Shown: positions 1-10,556, counted from the first letter of the stretch. The stretch: 64,000 nucleotides of DNA from Candidatus Kaistia colombiensis (GCA_029203105.1 CP119318.1:2370501-2434500), one strand, 5' to 3'. The notes: a model not told the origin generated them from the sequence alone. A program made the numbers and translations.

Positions 1-550
1 TCGAGAAATCGACGATGACGCCTTCGCCGTCGCGGACGGCGTGAAAAACGGTGATGGCATCGGCGCTGACGTTGAAAACCGAGCGCAGGACATTGGTGGC
101 GTCCTCGCGCGGGCGGACGTAGCAGAGTAGGTAGTGGTCGTCGCCGGAACGGACGGGGAGCACCAGCCGTTCGGTGATGCCGACTGTCGTCGCGCTGACA
201 TTGCCATGCAGCGCCAGTCCCGGTCGTCCCGATTTCAGGATCTCGAAATAGGTGGCGCGGAACGAGCGCGCGCCGGCATTGTCGAGCTGTTCCAGCACCT
301 TGCCGGTCGGGTCGTGTCCGAATATGGCGACGACGTTGCGGCCGACCCGGTCGTAGACCAGAGTCTGCGCGCAGGCGCGCATCACCATCACGCGTTCGGC
401 AATCGGGCCGGCCAGCGCGAACTCGAAGTGTCTGATGTCAGGGATCCCGCCGTCGTTCGCCGATAGCCAAACGGCGTAGAGATCACGAACGTCACTGAAA
501 TCGGTCGTCTGCTCTATATCGTCGGAACGGACGTCTACATAGCTTGTCAA
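1..550 (-). CDS. PAS-domain sensor protein, 5' part only (cut by left edge)
   Basis: Minus-strand reading frame of 183 codons that runs off the left edge. I chose the TTG start at 548-550 because an excellent ribosome site, AAGGAAGG, lies 8 nt upstream (559-566). The visible part looks like the alphaproteobacterial PAS_5 type: an N-terminal acidic stretch, then a region containing 'LVYDRVGRNVVAIFGHD' and 'YFEILKSGRPGLALHG'. A second segment, 'SADAITVFHAVRDGEG', resembles the start of a further PAS domain. Proteins with this front end usually continue into a GGDEF or histidine-kinase output domain, but that part is outside the window. Function beyond cytoplasmic signal sensing is inference. 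Confidence 0.7.
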   Translation of the reverse strand, partial: MTSYVDVRSDDIEQTTDFSDVRDLYAVWLSANDGGIPDIRHFEFALAGPIAERVMVMRACAQTLVYDRVGRNVVAIFGHDPTGKVLEQLDNAGARSFRATYFEILKSGRPGLALHGNVSATTVGITERLVLPVRSGDDHYLLCYVRPREDATNVLRSVFNVSADAITVFHAVRDGEGVIVDFS

Positions 551-856
551 ACCGGGGGCCTTCCTTAGGTCAGCACTTGGGTGAAAGCTATCGGAGCCCA
601 TCTTTATAACCGATTAAGTGATGCCGGCATTCGCCGCAATTGTGGCGATTTCCTGTTCGCAGGCCATACTATTTTTGCGACTGTCGCCACGGCGCGGGGG
701 CAAGCCGCGCCCCGGACGGCGCCTTGCACGACGCGAAGCCGGAAATCGACTTCTCCTTCGATCGGGCTGCTTGTCTGGGAAGCTCCAGGTGGATGAAGAA
801 GGCCCGAAGCGGCGCAGTATCGGGAAGTTGCGTCGCTTCGGGGGACCTGGCCGCGG
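551..856. other. Non-coding stretch, nothing recognised
   Basis: About 300 bases between the divergent start of the PAS protein and the end of the small ORF at 857-1057. Short reading frames exist on both strands but have arginine- and proline-rich compositions typical of GC-rich antisense frames, and none has a convincing ribosome site. The promoter of the PAS gene should lie in the left part of this region; I could not identify it. Confidence 0.5.
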
Positions 857-1057
857 CTACGACGCCCTGGCGGACGTCGCGGCGGGAATTCGCCGGATCC
901 GGCGCGCCGCGCGTTCGGCCGCGACCGCATCGGCAAAGACCTGCCCCTCGAGCGTTGCGAACGCGCCTTCGAGGGCGTGAAACGCAAAGGACCTGCCGGA
1001 CCGGATCAAGATGCCGGCTGCCTCGTCATCGATCTCGATGATGTAGTTGTCGAACAC
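857..1057 (-). CDS. Small conserved-looking hypothetical protein (66 aa)
   Basis: The GTG start at 1055-1057 is preceded by AAGGAG with a 7-nt spacer, a near-ideal ribosome site. The product begins VFDNYIIEIDDEAAG and contains 'RSGRSFAFHALEGAFATLEG', followed by an alanine/arginine-rich helix 'FADAVAAERAARRIRR'. The acidic front and basic tail, together with non-random composition, argue that it is real. There is no signal peptide, membrane segment or domain I recognise. It stands alone between two regions without genes; its role is unknown. A longer version starting upstream lacks a ribosome site. Confidence 0.6.
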   Translation of the reverse strand: MFDNYIIEIDDEAAGILIRSGRSFAFHALEGAFATLEGQVFADAVAAERAARRIRRIPAATSARAS

Positions 1058-1175
1058 CGAAATTCTCCTTTCGCCGCCTGAAGTCCTGCGATGCAAGCTT
1101 CGGGCCGCGATCGTTCATGTTGCTTGGCGCAAGCGCCGCCCGGCGCTTTCGCCCGGTGCGCACCAATGTCGGAAG

Positions 1176-1253
1176 TCAGCGGGAGTTCCAGGGACAGCGA
1201 AAAAAATCGAACTGTGTGAAGGGTTTACGTAGGGACGCTGTCGTTTTTGGCAT
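1176..1253 (-). CDS. Candidate 25-aa leader/small protein with very strong ribosome site
   Basis: On the minus strand an ATG at 1251-1253 is preceded by AAGGAGG about 6 nt upstream (1258-1264), the strongest Shine-Dalgarno match in this part of the window. It opens a 25-codon frame (MPKTTASLRKPFTQFDFF..., ending in a Trp-Asn-Ser-Arg tail). The peptide is basic and aromatic-rich with no known family. A 16-bp palindrome lies about 30 nt upstream on the same strand. It could be a small protein or a leader peptide; it could also be chance, so confidence is low. Confidence 0.3.
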   Translation of the reverse strand: MPKTTASLRKPFTQFDFFRCPWNSR

Positions 1254-1281
1254 CGGAGACCTCCTTGTCGGAATCCAGAGC

Positions 1282-1297
1282 CACGAACCCGTTCGTG
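1282..1297. promoter_or_regulatory. 16-bp palindrome, possible operator
   Basis: CACGAAC-CC-GTTCGTG is a perfect 7-bp inverted repeat with a 2-bp centre. It lies just upstream of the 25-aa minus-strand frame and about 275 bp upstream of xylB. Its length and symmetry suit a dimeric repressor, but a small RNA hairpin is equally possible. No regulator can be assigned. Confidence 0.25.
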
Positions 1298-1571
1298 ACG
1301 CTTTAGCGTTTGGTTTCGCGGCGCAAGCTGCTTCTCAAATCACCGCGGCATCGCATCGGATGCGACGTCCATATGGGGCCGACACCCCGGTTTCTACCAG
1401 CCATGCGTTTCCGTTTTTTGACAGTTGGCGAGGAAGCCGTTCCGGTTGCGTCCCCGCGCGAGGAAACGGGCGCGGCACCGGGAGACGTCTTCGATGGAGG
1501 CGGGCGGAGATTGACAAGCGTCGCGTCTTGCAAGTTCTTGGGCCCGCAACGTTGCAGTCGGGGGGACACAC

Positions 1572-3044
1572 ATGGCCTGCTACATCGGCATCGACATCGG
1601 CACATCGGCGGTCAAGGCGCTGCTGGTCGACGAGCGCCAGACCGTGCTGGCGGAGACCGACGTGCCGCTGTCGATCTCGCGGCCGCATCCGCTCTGGTCC
1701 GAGCAGGACCCCGAGGATTGGTGGCGCGCGACGGAATCCGCGCTCGGGGCGTTGAAGGCGGCGGCCCCGGCCGCCTATGCGGCGACCGTGGCGATCGGTC
1801 TTTCCGGGCAGATGCATGGCGCCGTGCTCATGGACAAGGCAGATCGCGTGCTGCGGCCGGCCATCCTTTGGAATGACGGCCGCAGCCATGCCGAATGCGC
1901 GGCGCTCGAGCATCGCGTGCCGGATCTCGGTCGCATCGCCGGCGTGCCGGCCATGCCCGGCTTCACCGCGCCTAAGCTGCTCTGGGTGGCGCGGCACGAA
2001 CCGGAGATCTTCGCCCAGGTGGCGCATGTGCTGCTGCCGAAGGATTATGTCCGCTTCCGCCTGACCGGCACCTATGTGTCGGAAATGTCGGACGCCGCCG
2101 GCACGCTGTGGCTCGACGAGGCGGAGCGGCGCTGGTCCCCCGAGATCGTCGCGGCGACCGGCCTCGATCCCGCGGTCATGCCGCGCCTGGTCGAAGGCTC
2201 CGCCGCCGCAGGCACGCTGTCGTCCGCGACGGCTGCGGCGCTCGGACTGAGCGCCAGGGTGATCGTCGCCGGCGGCGCCGGCGATGCGGCGGCGGGTGGC
2301 ATCGGCATCGGCGCCATCGACGAGGGCGATGCCTTCATCTCGCTCGGCACGTCGGGCCAGTATTTCGTCGTCAACGAGACCTATCGGCCGTATCCGGCCG
2401 CCTATGTCCACACCTTTGCCCATGCCTTGCCCGGCCGCTGGTTCCAGATGGCGGCAATGCTGAACGGCGCCAGCGCGCTGGCCTGGGCGGCGCAGCTGGT
2501 CGGCGAGGCGGATATCGGCAGTTTGCTGGCCCGCGTCGAGGCGACCCCGGCCCGAAACCGCGACCTGCTGTTCCTGCCCTATCTGGCCGGGGAGCGTACG
2601 CCGCACAACGATCCCTACGCGCGCGGCGTGTTCTTCGGTCTCGATCCCGCGACGGAGACGACCGACCTGATCCGCGCCGTCCTGGAGGGCGTCGCCTTCT
2701 CGTTCGCCGACGCGCAGTCGGCGCTGGCGACCGCCGGCACGCGGCCGACCCGGATGGGCGCCATCGGCGGCGGTGCCAAGAGCCCGGTCTGGATGAAGAT
2801 GTTCGCCGATGTGCTGGGCGTCCAGATCGTGCTGCATGAGGGCGGGGCCAAGGGGCCGGCCTTCGGCGCGGCGCGGCTGGCGATCCTGGCGGCAAACGGC
2901 AGCACGACCGCCGATGTTTGTACCGCGCCGCCGATCCACGCGACGATCGATCCCGACCCCACTGCCACCGTGCGCTATACCGATAAGATCGAGCGCTTTC
3001 GGCGGCTCTATAAGGTGCTGCGCCCGGAATTCGCGCCGCGCTGA
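1572..3044 (+). CDS. xylB: Xylulokinase (FGGY carbohydrate kinase)
   Basis: A 490-aa FGGY-family sugar kinase, the usual length for XylB, which phosphorylates D-xylulose with ATP in the cytoplasm to feed the pentose phosphate pathway. Visible features: N-terminal phosphate-binding loop DIGTSAVK (residues 8-15), substrate-loop SGQMHG (78-83), LWNDGR (99-104) and the AGGAGDAAAG segment (233-242), whose Asp238 matches the catalytic base position of XylB. The ATG follows a G-rich site (GGGGGAC). It lies upstream of the ROK regulator and fructose-type importer; no xylose isomerase is present in the window. The exact sugar could be another ketose. Confidence 0.9.
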   Translation: MACYIGIDIGTSAVKALLVDERQTVLAETDVPLSISRPHPLWSEQDPEDWWRATESALGALKAAAPAAYAATVAIGLSGQMHGAVLMDKADRVLRPAILWNDGRSHAECAALEHRVPDLGRIAGVPAMPGFTAPKLLWVARHEPEIFAQVAHVLLPKDYVRFRLTGTYVSEMSDAAGTLWLDEAERRWSPEIVAATGLDPAVMPRLVEGSAAAGTLSSATAAALGLSARVIVAGGAGDAAAGGIGIGAIDEGDAFISLGTSGQYFVVNETYRPYPAAYVHTFAHALPGRWFQMAAMLNGASALAWAAQLVGEADIGSLLARVEATPARNRDLLFLPYLAGERTPHNDPYARGVFFGLDPATETTDLIRAVLEGVAFSFADAQSALATAGTRPTRMGAIGGGAKSPVWMKMFADVLGVQIVLHEGGAKGPAFGAARLAILAANGSTTADVCTAPPIHATIDPDPTATVRYTDKIERFRRLYKVLRPEFAPR

Positions 3045-3465
3045 CGCGGCGTCCGCCCGCAACCGAACCCGCTGGCGGCTGGCATCCGGCCGATTGTTCG
3101 ATCGTCGCCAGCTGCGCGGGGGCGCCCCGTAGCCGGCGCGGCTGGTCGTGTGCGCGGCATCGCCAACCAGCTCGCAGGCTGGCGCCGCGACGCACCTGCG
3201 TTGCGCCAATCTCCTGTTCGCCGTGGTCGGTTGCCGGGCCGGTCGGCGCCATGAGGCGGGCCTTCAAAGCAACGCGGCGGAAAAATCCGGATCTTGATCG
3301 TAAAATTCAAGAAATCCTGATCTTGCACCGCCGTATTCGATTCGCTTGCGTCGTTGCGGTGCAAGATTGAATGCCGCTTGACTTGCCTGCCGTGTACCGC
3401 CAATTAACTGCATCAGGTTAAATTAATAAGCGGCCGGCCAACGCCCTGCCCTGGGAGGCAGCGCT
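3045..3465. promoter_or_regulatory. Intergenic control region of the ROK/frc unit with two dyads
   Basis: This 420-base gap holds two inverted repeats. TCTTGA-N9-TCAAGA lies at 3292-3312 in an AT-richer patch. TTAAC-N8-GTTAA lies at 3404-3421, 45 bp before the ROK start codon, and extends imperfectly to AATTAAC/GTTAAATT. AT-rich dyads of this kind next to ROK repressor genes are the usual autoregulatory operators of the XylR/NagC family. The assignment is inference from position and symmetry. The rest of the region shows no gene. Confidence 0.5.
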
Positions 3466-4733
3466 TTGGAGAGGCCCGGCATCCGTCGCGGCAGCAATTC
3501 CGCCCAGCTGCGCCGCTACAATGAGCGGCTCGTCCTGCAGCGGCTGCGCCGCGCGGGCGAGGCCTCCAAGGCCGATCTCGCCCGCGCCGCCGACCTCACC
3601 AACACCGCCATCGGCGGCATCATCCGCAAGCTCGACGACCTCGGCCTGATCGAGGCGGTCGGCAAGCGCCACGATGGCGGCCGCGGCCAGCCGGCGACCA
3701 TGCTCCGCCTCAATCCCGAACGGCGCCTATGGCATCGGCGTCCGTCTCGACCGCCGCTCGATCGAGACGATCCTCATCGATTTCGACGGCACGCCGCTGG
3801 CGCGCCGGTGCCTACGACATGGTGCTGCCGCAGCCGGACCAGGCGCTGGCCATGGTGGCGCGCGACGTCCGCGCGCTGCTCGAGCGGCTCGATCCCCAGG
3901 CGCGCGAGCGCTTCGCCGGCATCGGTCTGGCCTTGCCATACAATCTCGGCGCCTGGCTGCGCCGGCTCGATCTGCCGGCGGAGATCTTCCGTCGCTGGGA
4001 CGATTTCGATTTCGCCGCCCAATTGGAAGAAGCGACGGGGCTCCCCGTTTTCAGCGAGAATGACGGCAACGCCGCCGCGATTGCCGAGCTGTTCTACGGG
4101 CTTGGCCGCCGCGTCGACGACTTCCTGTATCTCTTCATCGGTCCGGCGATCGGCGGCGGCATCGTCGTCAAGGGCGATTGCCTGCGCGGCAGCACCGGCA
4201 ATGCCGGCGATGTCGCCGTGATCGCGGTGGCGCCCGGCCGGCTCGGCTCGTCGCCGAAGTCGGAGGACGGACGTGAGCTGCTGATCACCCGCGCGTCGCT
4301 CAACGCGCTCGGCCGGCATCTCCAGGCGCGAGGCATTCCGGTGGCATCGCCGGCCGATATGCAGGCGGCCTTCGCGGCCGGTCATCCTGCCGTGCAGGAG
4401 TGGATCGAGGATGCCGTCGAGGCGCTGGCGCCGGCGATCTGGTCGGCGATCGCGCTGCTCGACGTACCGCTGATCGTCGTCGATGCCGATATCGATGGCG
4501 GCCTGGTCGATGCGCTGATCCGGCGGCTGGCCGTGGCGCTCGACGAGCACGCGCCCGAGGCGCGTCGGTCGCCGCGAATCCTGCATGGCACGCTCGGTCG
4601 CGACGCCGGCGCCATCGGCGCGGCGACGCTGCCGATGTTCTTCAATTTCTCGCCCCGCGCCTCGATCCTGACGCGGGACGGCGGCGACAGCGAATTCGAG
4701 ACCGGCCCCGCGCGGTTCGCCGGTCTCACTTGA
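3466..4733 (+). pseudogene. ROK-family transcriptional repressor, broken by two +1 frameshifts
   Basis: The TTG start at 3466 has GGGAGG 8 nt upstream. Residues 1-80 give a winged-helix domain (NERLVLQRLRRAGEASKADL, then an NTAIGGIIRKLDDLGLI recognition region). The ROK sugar-kinase-like domain follows, with 'FSENDGNAAAIAEL' and 'GPAIGGGIVVKGD'. Coding continues in three frames. An extra base near 3720 (Asn-Pro followed by an out-of-frame GAACGG) and another near 3809 (CGGTGCC, expected CGGGCC) break it; removing both restores about 421 residues. It is the likely repressor of the frc importer and perhaps xylB. Sequencing error is more likely than true inactivation, because similar indels cluster here. 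Confidence 0.8.
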
Positions 4734-4817
4734 AATTCTCGGGAGGGACCGGGAGCGTCGCGGAGAAGCTGGTCGCTTCGCAGACGCAGAACAAAAATCG
4801 GCCAGGGAGGAACGGAC

Positions 4818-5819
4818 ATGTTGAAGAAGCTTATGCTCGCCGCCAGCATCCTCGCGATGTCGGCAGCGCCCGTGCTGGCCGACGAGGTCATCGGCCTGAT
4901 CACCAAGACCGAGACCAACCCCTTCTTCGTCAAGATGCGCGAAGGCGCCCAGGCGAAGGCCAAGGAGCTCGGCGTCACGCTGATCACCGCCGCCGGCAAG
5001 TATGACGGCGACAATGATGGCCAGGTCGCCGCGATCGAGAACCTGATCGCCGCCGGCGCCAAGGGCTTCGCGATCGTCCCGTCGGACTCGAAGGCCATCG
5101 TGCCGACGATCCAGAAGGCCCGCGCCGCCGGCCTGAAGGTGATCGTGCTCGACACGCCGCTCGACCCGATGAACGCCGCCGACGCCACCTTCGCTACCGA
5201 CAATCGCAAGGCCGGCGTGCTGATCGGCGAATGGGCCAAGGGCACGCTGGGCGACAAGGCCAAGGACGCCAAGATCGTTCTGCTCGACCTCGCTGCCAAC
5301 CAGCCGACCGTCGATTATCTGCGCGACCAGGGCTTCATGCAGGGCTTCGGCATCGACGTGAAGGACCCCAACCGGTACGGCGACGAGACCGATCCGCGCA
5401 TCTGCACGCATGAAATCAGCCAGGGCGACCAGGAAAAGGGTCGTACCGCGATGGAGAACGCGCTGCAGAAGTGCCCGGACGTGAATGTCGTCTACACGAT
5501 CAACGAGCCGGCGGCGGCCGGTGCGTGGGAAGCGTTGAAAGCGGTCGGCAAGGATGACGGCAGCGTGCTGCTGGTCTCGATCGACGGCGGTTGCCCGGGC
5601 GTCAAGAACGTTCAGGCCGGTACGCTCGGCGCTACCTCGCAGCAATATCCGCTGAAGATGGCGACGATGGCGCTTGAAGCGATCCATAGCGGCAAGATCC
5701 CGGACATCGATCCGAAGGTCGGCTTCCTCGATACCGGCGCGCAGCTGATCACCGCCAAACCGGTGGAAGGCGTGCCGTCGATCTCGGTGGAAGAGGGCCT
5801 CAAGCTCTGCTGGGGCTGA
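4818..5819 (+). CDS. frcB: Sugar ABC transporter periplasmic binding protein, FrcB type (fructose/ribose/mannose)
   Basis: A 333-aa periplasmic binding protein of the ribose/fructose (CUT2) class. It has a cleavable signal peptide (MLKKLMLAASILAMSAAPVLA) and a mature start 'DEVIGLITKTETNPFFVKM', which is highly characteristic of rhizobial FrcB. Other segments are 'FAIVPSDSKAIVPTIQKARA' in the ligand-binding fold and 'SIDGGCPGVKNVQAG' near the hinge. An AGGGAGG-like site precedes the ATG. It is the first gene of frcBCA and is intact, although its neighbours carry frameshifts. Substrate is inferred from resemblance to S. meliloti FrcB. Confidence 0.85.
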   Translation: MLKKLMLAASILAMSAAPVLADEVIGLITKTETNPFFVKMREGAQAKAKELGVTLITAAGKYDGDNDGQVAAIENLIAAGAKGFAIVPSDSKAIVPTIQKARAAGLKVIVLDTPLDPMNAADATFATDNRKAGVLIGEWAKGTLGDKAKDAKIVLLDLAANQPTVDYLRDQGFMQGFGIDVKDPNRYGDETDPRICTHEISQGDQEKGRTAMENALQKCPDVNVVYTINEPAAAGAWEALKAVGKDDGSVLLVSIDGGCPGVKNVQAGTLGATSQQYPLKMATMALEAIHSGKIPDIDPKVGFLDTGAQLITAKPVEGVPSISVEEGLKLCWG

Positions 5820-5850
5820 TGCCTCGGCGGGGTTGATTTCGTCCAGAATG

Positions 5851-5877
5851 CGTGGGGGCGCCGCTGGCGCTCCCACG
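5851..5877 (+). promoter_or_regulatory. 12-bp RNA hairpin between frcB and frcC
   Basis: CGTGGGGGCGCC, loop GCT, GGCGCTCCCACG: a fully paired 12-bp stem with one G-U wobble, starting 31 nt after the frcB stop codon and without a T-tract. Such hairpins after binding-protein genes commonly protect the upstream mRNA from 3' decay and make the binding protein more abundant than the permease. That role is inferred from position. Confidence 0.6.
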
Positions 5878-5902
5878 AAGGCGCGTCGGGGAGGATGGCC
5901 TT

Positions 5903-7027
5903 ATGAGTGACAATGCAACAGGTTCGGCGGCGGCCGAGCGTGGCCTGACCGACGCCGATCCTGGCGGGGTTGCGAGCTTCGAGGATCCGGATCGCGGCGT
6001 GATCCGGCGGGCGCAGGAATTCCTGCACCGCTTTCCGACCAGCATTCCTTTCATCGTGCTCCTGATCGGCGTCGTCATCTTCTCATTCGCCGCACCCGGC
6101 AAAGTTCCTGGCGCCGTTCAATTTCTCGCTGATCCTGCAGCAGGTGACGATCATCGCCATCCTCGGCGTCGCGCAGACGCTGGTGATCCTGACCGCCGGC
6201 ATCGACCTTTCAGCGTCGGCGTCATCATGATCCTCGCCTCGGTGGTGATGGGCCGCACGGCCGTCGTCTATGGCGTGCCGGTCGAGATCGCCTTTCCGCT
6301 CGGCCTGCTGGCGGGTCTCGCCTGCGGCTTCCTGAACGGCGTCATCGTCACCAAACTGCGCCTGCCGCCCTTCATCGTGACGCTCGGCACCTGGAGCATC
6401 TTCGGCGCGCTCAATGTCTGGTATTCGCGCAGCGAGACCATCCGCCAGGCCGACATGCAGGAGAGCGCGCCCTTCCTGCAATGGACCGGCACGATCTTCA
6501 AACCCTATGATCTTCTTCGCCGCGCATCGGGCTCGATCTCGGCTTCCTGAAGGGCTGGGTTCTGAATTACGGCTCGATCGTCATGCTCGTCGTCGCGGCG
6601 GTCATCTGGTACGTGCTCAACAAGACGGCGTTCGGCCGCCACGTCTATGCCTCGGGCGACGACCCCGACGCCGCGCGGCTCGCCGGCATCAATACCGACC
6701 GGACGCTGATCGGCGTCTATGCGCTGGCCGGCTTCATCTGCGCCATCGCCGCCTGGGTGCTGATCGGCCGCATCGGCGGCGTCAGCCCGCAGGCCGGCCA
6801 GACCGCCAACCTCGACTCGCATCACCGCCGTGGTGATCGGCGGCACCAGCCTGTTCGGCGGCCGCGGCTCGATCGTCGGCACGCTGGTCGGCGCGCTCAT
6901 CGTCGGCGTCTTCCGCAACGGCCTCGCGCTCTCCGGCCTCGAACTGCTCTGGCAGGATTTCGCCGTCGGCGTGCTGATCATCGTCGCCGTCACCATCGAC
7001 CAGTGGATCCGGAAGATTTCGTCATGA
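5903..7027 (+). pseudogene. frcC: Sugar ABC transporter permease, FrcC type, broken by four indels
   Basis: The ATG has GGGAGG upstream. The product is a CUT2 (RbsC/FrcC) permease of about 374 residues with many membrane helices. Segments typical of FrcC are 'FLHRFPTSIPFIVLLIGVV', 'RLPPFIVTLGTWSIF' and 'FGRHVYASGDDPDAARLAGI'. The frame is lost at about 6113 (AAAG, expected AAG, +1), about 6205 (near GACCTTTCAGC, -1), about 6505 (-1) and about 6822 (TCGCATC, expected TCGATC, +1); the net change is zero. Each break is followed immediately by good coding sequence, so the protein is probably intact in the cell. It would form the membrane channel with FrcA and be fed by FrcB. Confidence 0.8.
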
Positions 7028-7045
7028 GCGCCGAGACCAGCCACC

Positions 7046-7820
<775 letters not shown>

Positions 7821-7885
7821 TCGGAGAGCTTTCCGTTCGCGCCCGCCTTCGGCTATCGTCCGACCGCGAGCGCGAACGGATTTCC

Positions 7886-10076
7886 ATGCGATACCTAGGC
7901 AGGCCCGTCTATTACCTGGCTGTCGCGGCCTTTCTGGCCGGCGCTGCGCTGCTGCGCGTCGCCGATCCGTTTCCCGTCCAGGCCATCCGGCTCCTTGCTT
8001 TCGACCTTTACCAGCGCATGGCGCCGGTGGCGGCGCAGCCGGAGCATCCGGTCCTCATCGTTGACATCGACGAGGCGTCGCTGAAGGCGGTCGGCCAATG
8101 GCCCTGGCCGCGCACCGTGCTGGCCGAGCTGACCCGCAAGCTGGGCGAGGCGGGGGCGGCCTCGATCGCCTTCGACGTGCTGTTCTCGGAACCGGATCAG
8201 AGTTCGCCCGAGGAAGTGGTCAAGCGCCTGCCGCCGGAGCAGGCGAGGCTGGTCGCCGCCTCGATCGGCGAGACGCCGACGCATGACCGCGTCTTCGCCG
8301 AGGCGCTTGCCACGACGCCCTCCGTGCTCGGCCTGTCGCTGTCGGGCAGCGGCGCGCCGCTGCCGCCTCTCAAGGCCGGCTTCGCCACCGCCGGCGACGA
8401 CCCACGGCCCGTTCATCGCGAATTTTGCCGGCGCGGTCGCCAATGTGCCGGCGCTGGACGCGGCGGCGAAGGGGCTCGGCTCGATCAACTGGCTGCAGGA
8501 TCGCGACCAGATCGTCCGCCGCGTGCCACTGGTGTTCCGGGTCGGCGATGCGCTGGTGCCGTCGCTGGCGGCGGAGGCGCTGCGCGTCGCGCAGGACGCC
8601 GGCTCCTATATCCTCAAGGGATCCAATGCCAGCGGCGAGGCGGCGTTCGGCCGCTCGACCGGCCTCAACCATATTCGCATCGGCGCGCTGGTGGTGCCGA
8701 CCGACGCCGACGGCGCGATCTGGCTGCGCTTCCGGCCGAGCGATCCGGCCGGCTTCGTTTCCGCCAAGGATGTGCTCGACGGCAGCATCCCGGCCCATCT
8801 GATGGAGGGCCGGATCGTGCTGGTCGGCACCTCGGCGGCGGGGCTGCTCGATTTGCGTGCCACGCCGCTCGATTCCGCCGTGCCCGGCGTCGAGATCCAT
8901 GCCCAGGTGATCGAGCACATCCTGAGCGGCCGCTCGCTGACCCGCCCCGATTTCGCCAGCGGGGTGGAGATCGCCGGCATTGTCGGGCTCGGAGCGCTGC
9001 TGGCGCTGATCCTGCCGCATGTCTCGGCCGTCACCGCCGCGATCCTCGGCGTGCTCGCCGTCGGCGGCATCCTGGCCGGCGGCTTCGTCGCCTATTTGCG
9101 GGCCGGACTGCTGTTCGATCCGTTCTATCCGGCGCTGGTCATCGCGCTGCTGGTGACCGGATCGGTGCTTTACACCTTCCGCCAGGCCGAGCGCGCCCGC
9201 GCCGGCATCCGCCGCGCCTTCCAGCATTATGTGTCGCCGGCGGTGGTCGACGAGATCATTGCCGATCCGACCCGGCTAGAGCTGGGCGGCGAGATGCGCG
9301 AGCTGACGCTGCTGTTCTGCGACGTCCGCAACTTCACGACGCTGGCCGAGGGGATGAGCGCCGCCGAGCTGACCGGCTTCATCAACGAACTGATGGCGCC
9401 GCTTTCCGACATCATCCTTAGGCATCGCGGCACGATCGACAAATATATGGGCGACGCCGTCATGGCGTTCTGGAATGCGCCGCTCGACGATCCCGACCAT
9501 GCCCGCCATGCGCTGGACGCGGCCGAGGCGATGATGGCGGCGATGGCGGGGCTCAACGCCAACTGGCAGCGTCTGGCGGCGGAGCGCGGGCGCGCCATGC
9601 CGGAGGTCCGGATCGGCATCGGCATCAACACCGGACCCTGCTGCGTCGGCAATCTCGGCACGGCGCAGCGCTTCGACTATTCGGCGATCGGCGACGAGGT
9701 GAACATCGCCAGCCGGCTGGAACAGCTGACCAAGGAATATGGCCTCGGCGTCATCGTCGGCGAGCCGACGGTGCGGGCGGCGGGGACGGCGGGGCTGGTC
9801 GAGATCGATCGCATCCGGGTGCGTGGTCGCAGCGGCATGAGCCGCATCTTCACGATGGCGCCAGCCGACGCGGCGCCGGATTTCGTCGAGGCGCAGCGCG
9901 CCTTCGCCGCGGCGCTGCCCGAGCTCGATCCAGCGATCTGGCGGACGGCGCTCTATCGCGCAAAATCCGCCGCGCCCGCTCGCTTTGCGGGCTACTATCA
10001 CTTTATGCTGGAGCGACTTTCCGCACGCGGCGTCTTCGAGGGGCAATCGGCGCCGCACATCACGATCGACCTGTGA
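7886..10076 (+). pseudogene. CHASE2-domain adenylate/guanylate cyclase with one frameshift
   Basis: About 729 residues after repair of one extra base near 8400. The N-terminal part (to about residue 350) is a CHASE2 extracytoplasmic sensor domain ('HPVLIVDIDEASLKAVGQWP', 'GRIVLVGTSAAGLLDLRATP'). Three or so membrane helices follow, then a cytoplasmic class III cyclase domain with the metal-binding 'LTLLFCDVRNFTTLAEG' and 'DKYMGDAVMAFWNAP' and the 'RFDYSAIGDEVNIASRLE' segment. It should make cAMP (or cGMP) in response to an external cue. The break separates Gly-Asp-Asp-Pro from the continuing 'FIANFAGAVANV'. It lies near the FecR and TPR-barrel genes, a recurring partnership. Confidence 0.82.
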
Positions 10077-10163
10077 CGCAGGTCACATTCTGGCTGCTTT
10101 CCATCTGCCAGATTCGACCCGCTACCGGCTCGTAACAGGGAGGCCGGGGCATTCCGGGGGACC

Positions 10164-10556
10164 GTGTTGATCGACCCTACGCTCGCACCAATTGCCGTCA
10201 TGGCGGTGTTTCAGGTCAAGCACGTCATCTGTGACTATTTCCTGCAGACGACCAGCCAGATCCGCAACAAGGGCCTCTATGGCCACCCGGCCGGACTGGC
10301 CCATGCCGGCATCCACGCCTTGGGTTCCGCGCCGGTCTTTCTGATCTATCCGACGCGTCTGCCGGTCGCGTTGCTGATCCTGGTGCTGGAATTCGTCGCC
10401 CACTACCACATCGACTGGCTGAAGAATGGCTTGAGCAGCCGCTATGGCTGGGAGCCGAAGGACAAGCAGTACTGGTGGGCGATGGGGCTCGACCAGCTGG
10501 CGCATCAGGCGACCTATCTCGCCATGACGCTGGCGCTGGTCCTGGTCAATCGATAG
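10164..10556 (+). CDS. DUF3307 domain membrane protein
   Basis: A 130-aa protein starting at GTG 10164 with a G-rich site upstream. It matches the DUF3307 pattern: 'VFQVKHVICDYFLQT' with its Lys-His and Asp residues, a central His-rich segment 'AHAGIHALGS', 'EFVAHYHIDWLKN' and a final 'QYWWAMGLDQLAHQATYLAM'. Several hydrophobic stretches suggest four short membrane helices, and the conserved His/Asp residues lie near the membrane faces. Its biochemical role is not known. It lies between the cyclase and a convergent TPR-barrel gene, with a palindromic element in the gap. Confidence 0.75.
   Translation: MLIDPTLAPIAVMAVFQVKHVICDYFLQTTSQIRNKGLYGHPAGLAHAGIHALGSAPVFLIYPTRLPVALLILVLEFVAHYHIDWLKNGLSSRYGWEPKDKQYWWAMGLDQLAHQATYLAMTLALVLVNR

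Noticed and set aside
1335..3209. Long open frame (624 codons) on the minus strand opposite xylB
   Set aside because: Composition is Arg/His/Gly-rich without any family motif, and the plus strand encodes a complete FGGY kinase. It is a shadow of high third-position GC.
3774..5876. Long minus-strand open frame (700 codons) across the ROK and frcB genes
   Set aside because: It covers two clear genes on the other strand, has low-complexity Arg/Asp-rich sequence and no start context. It is useful only as a sign of GC bias.
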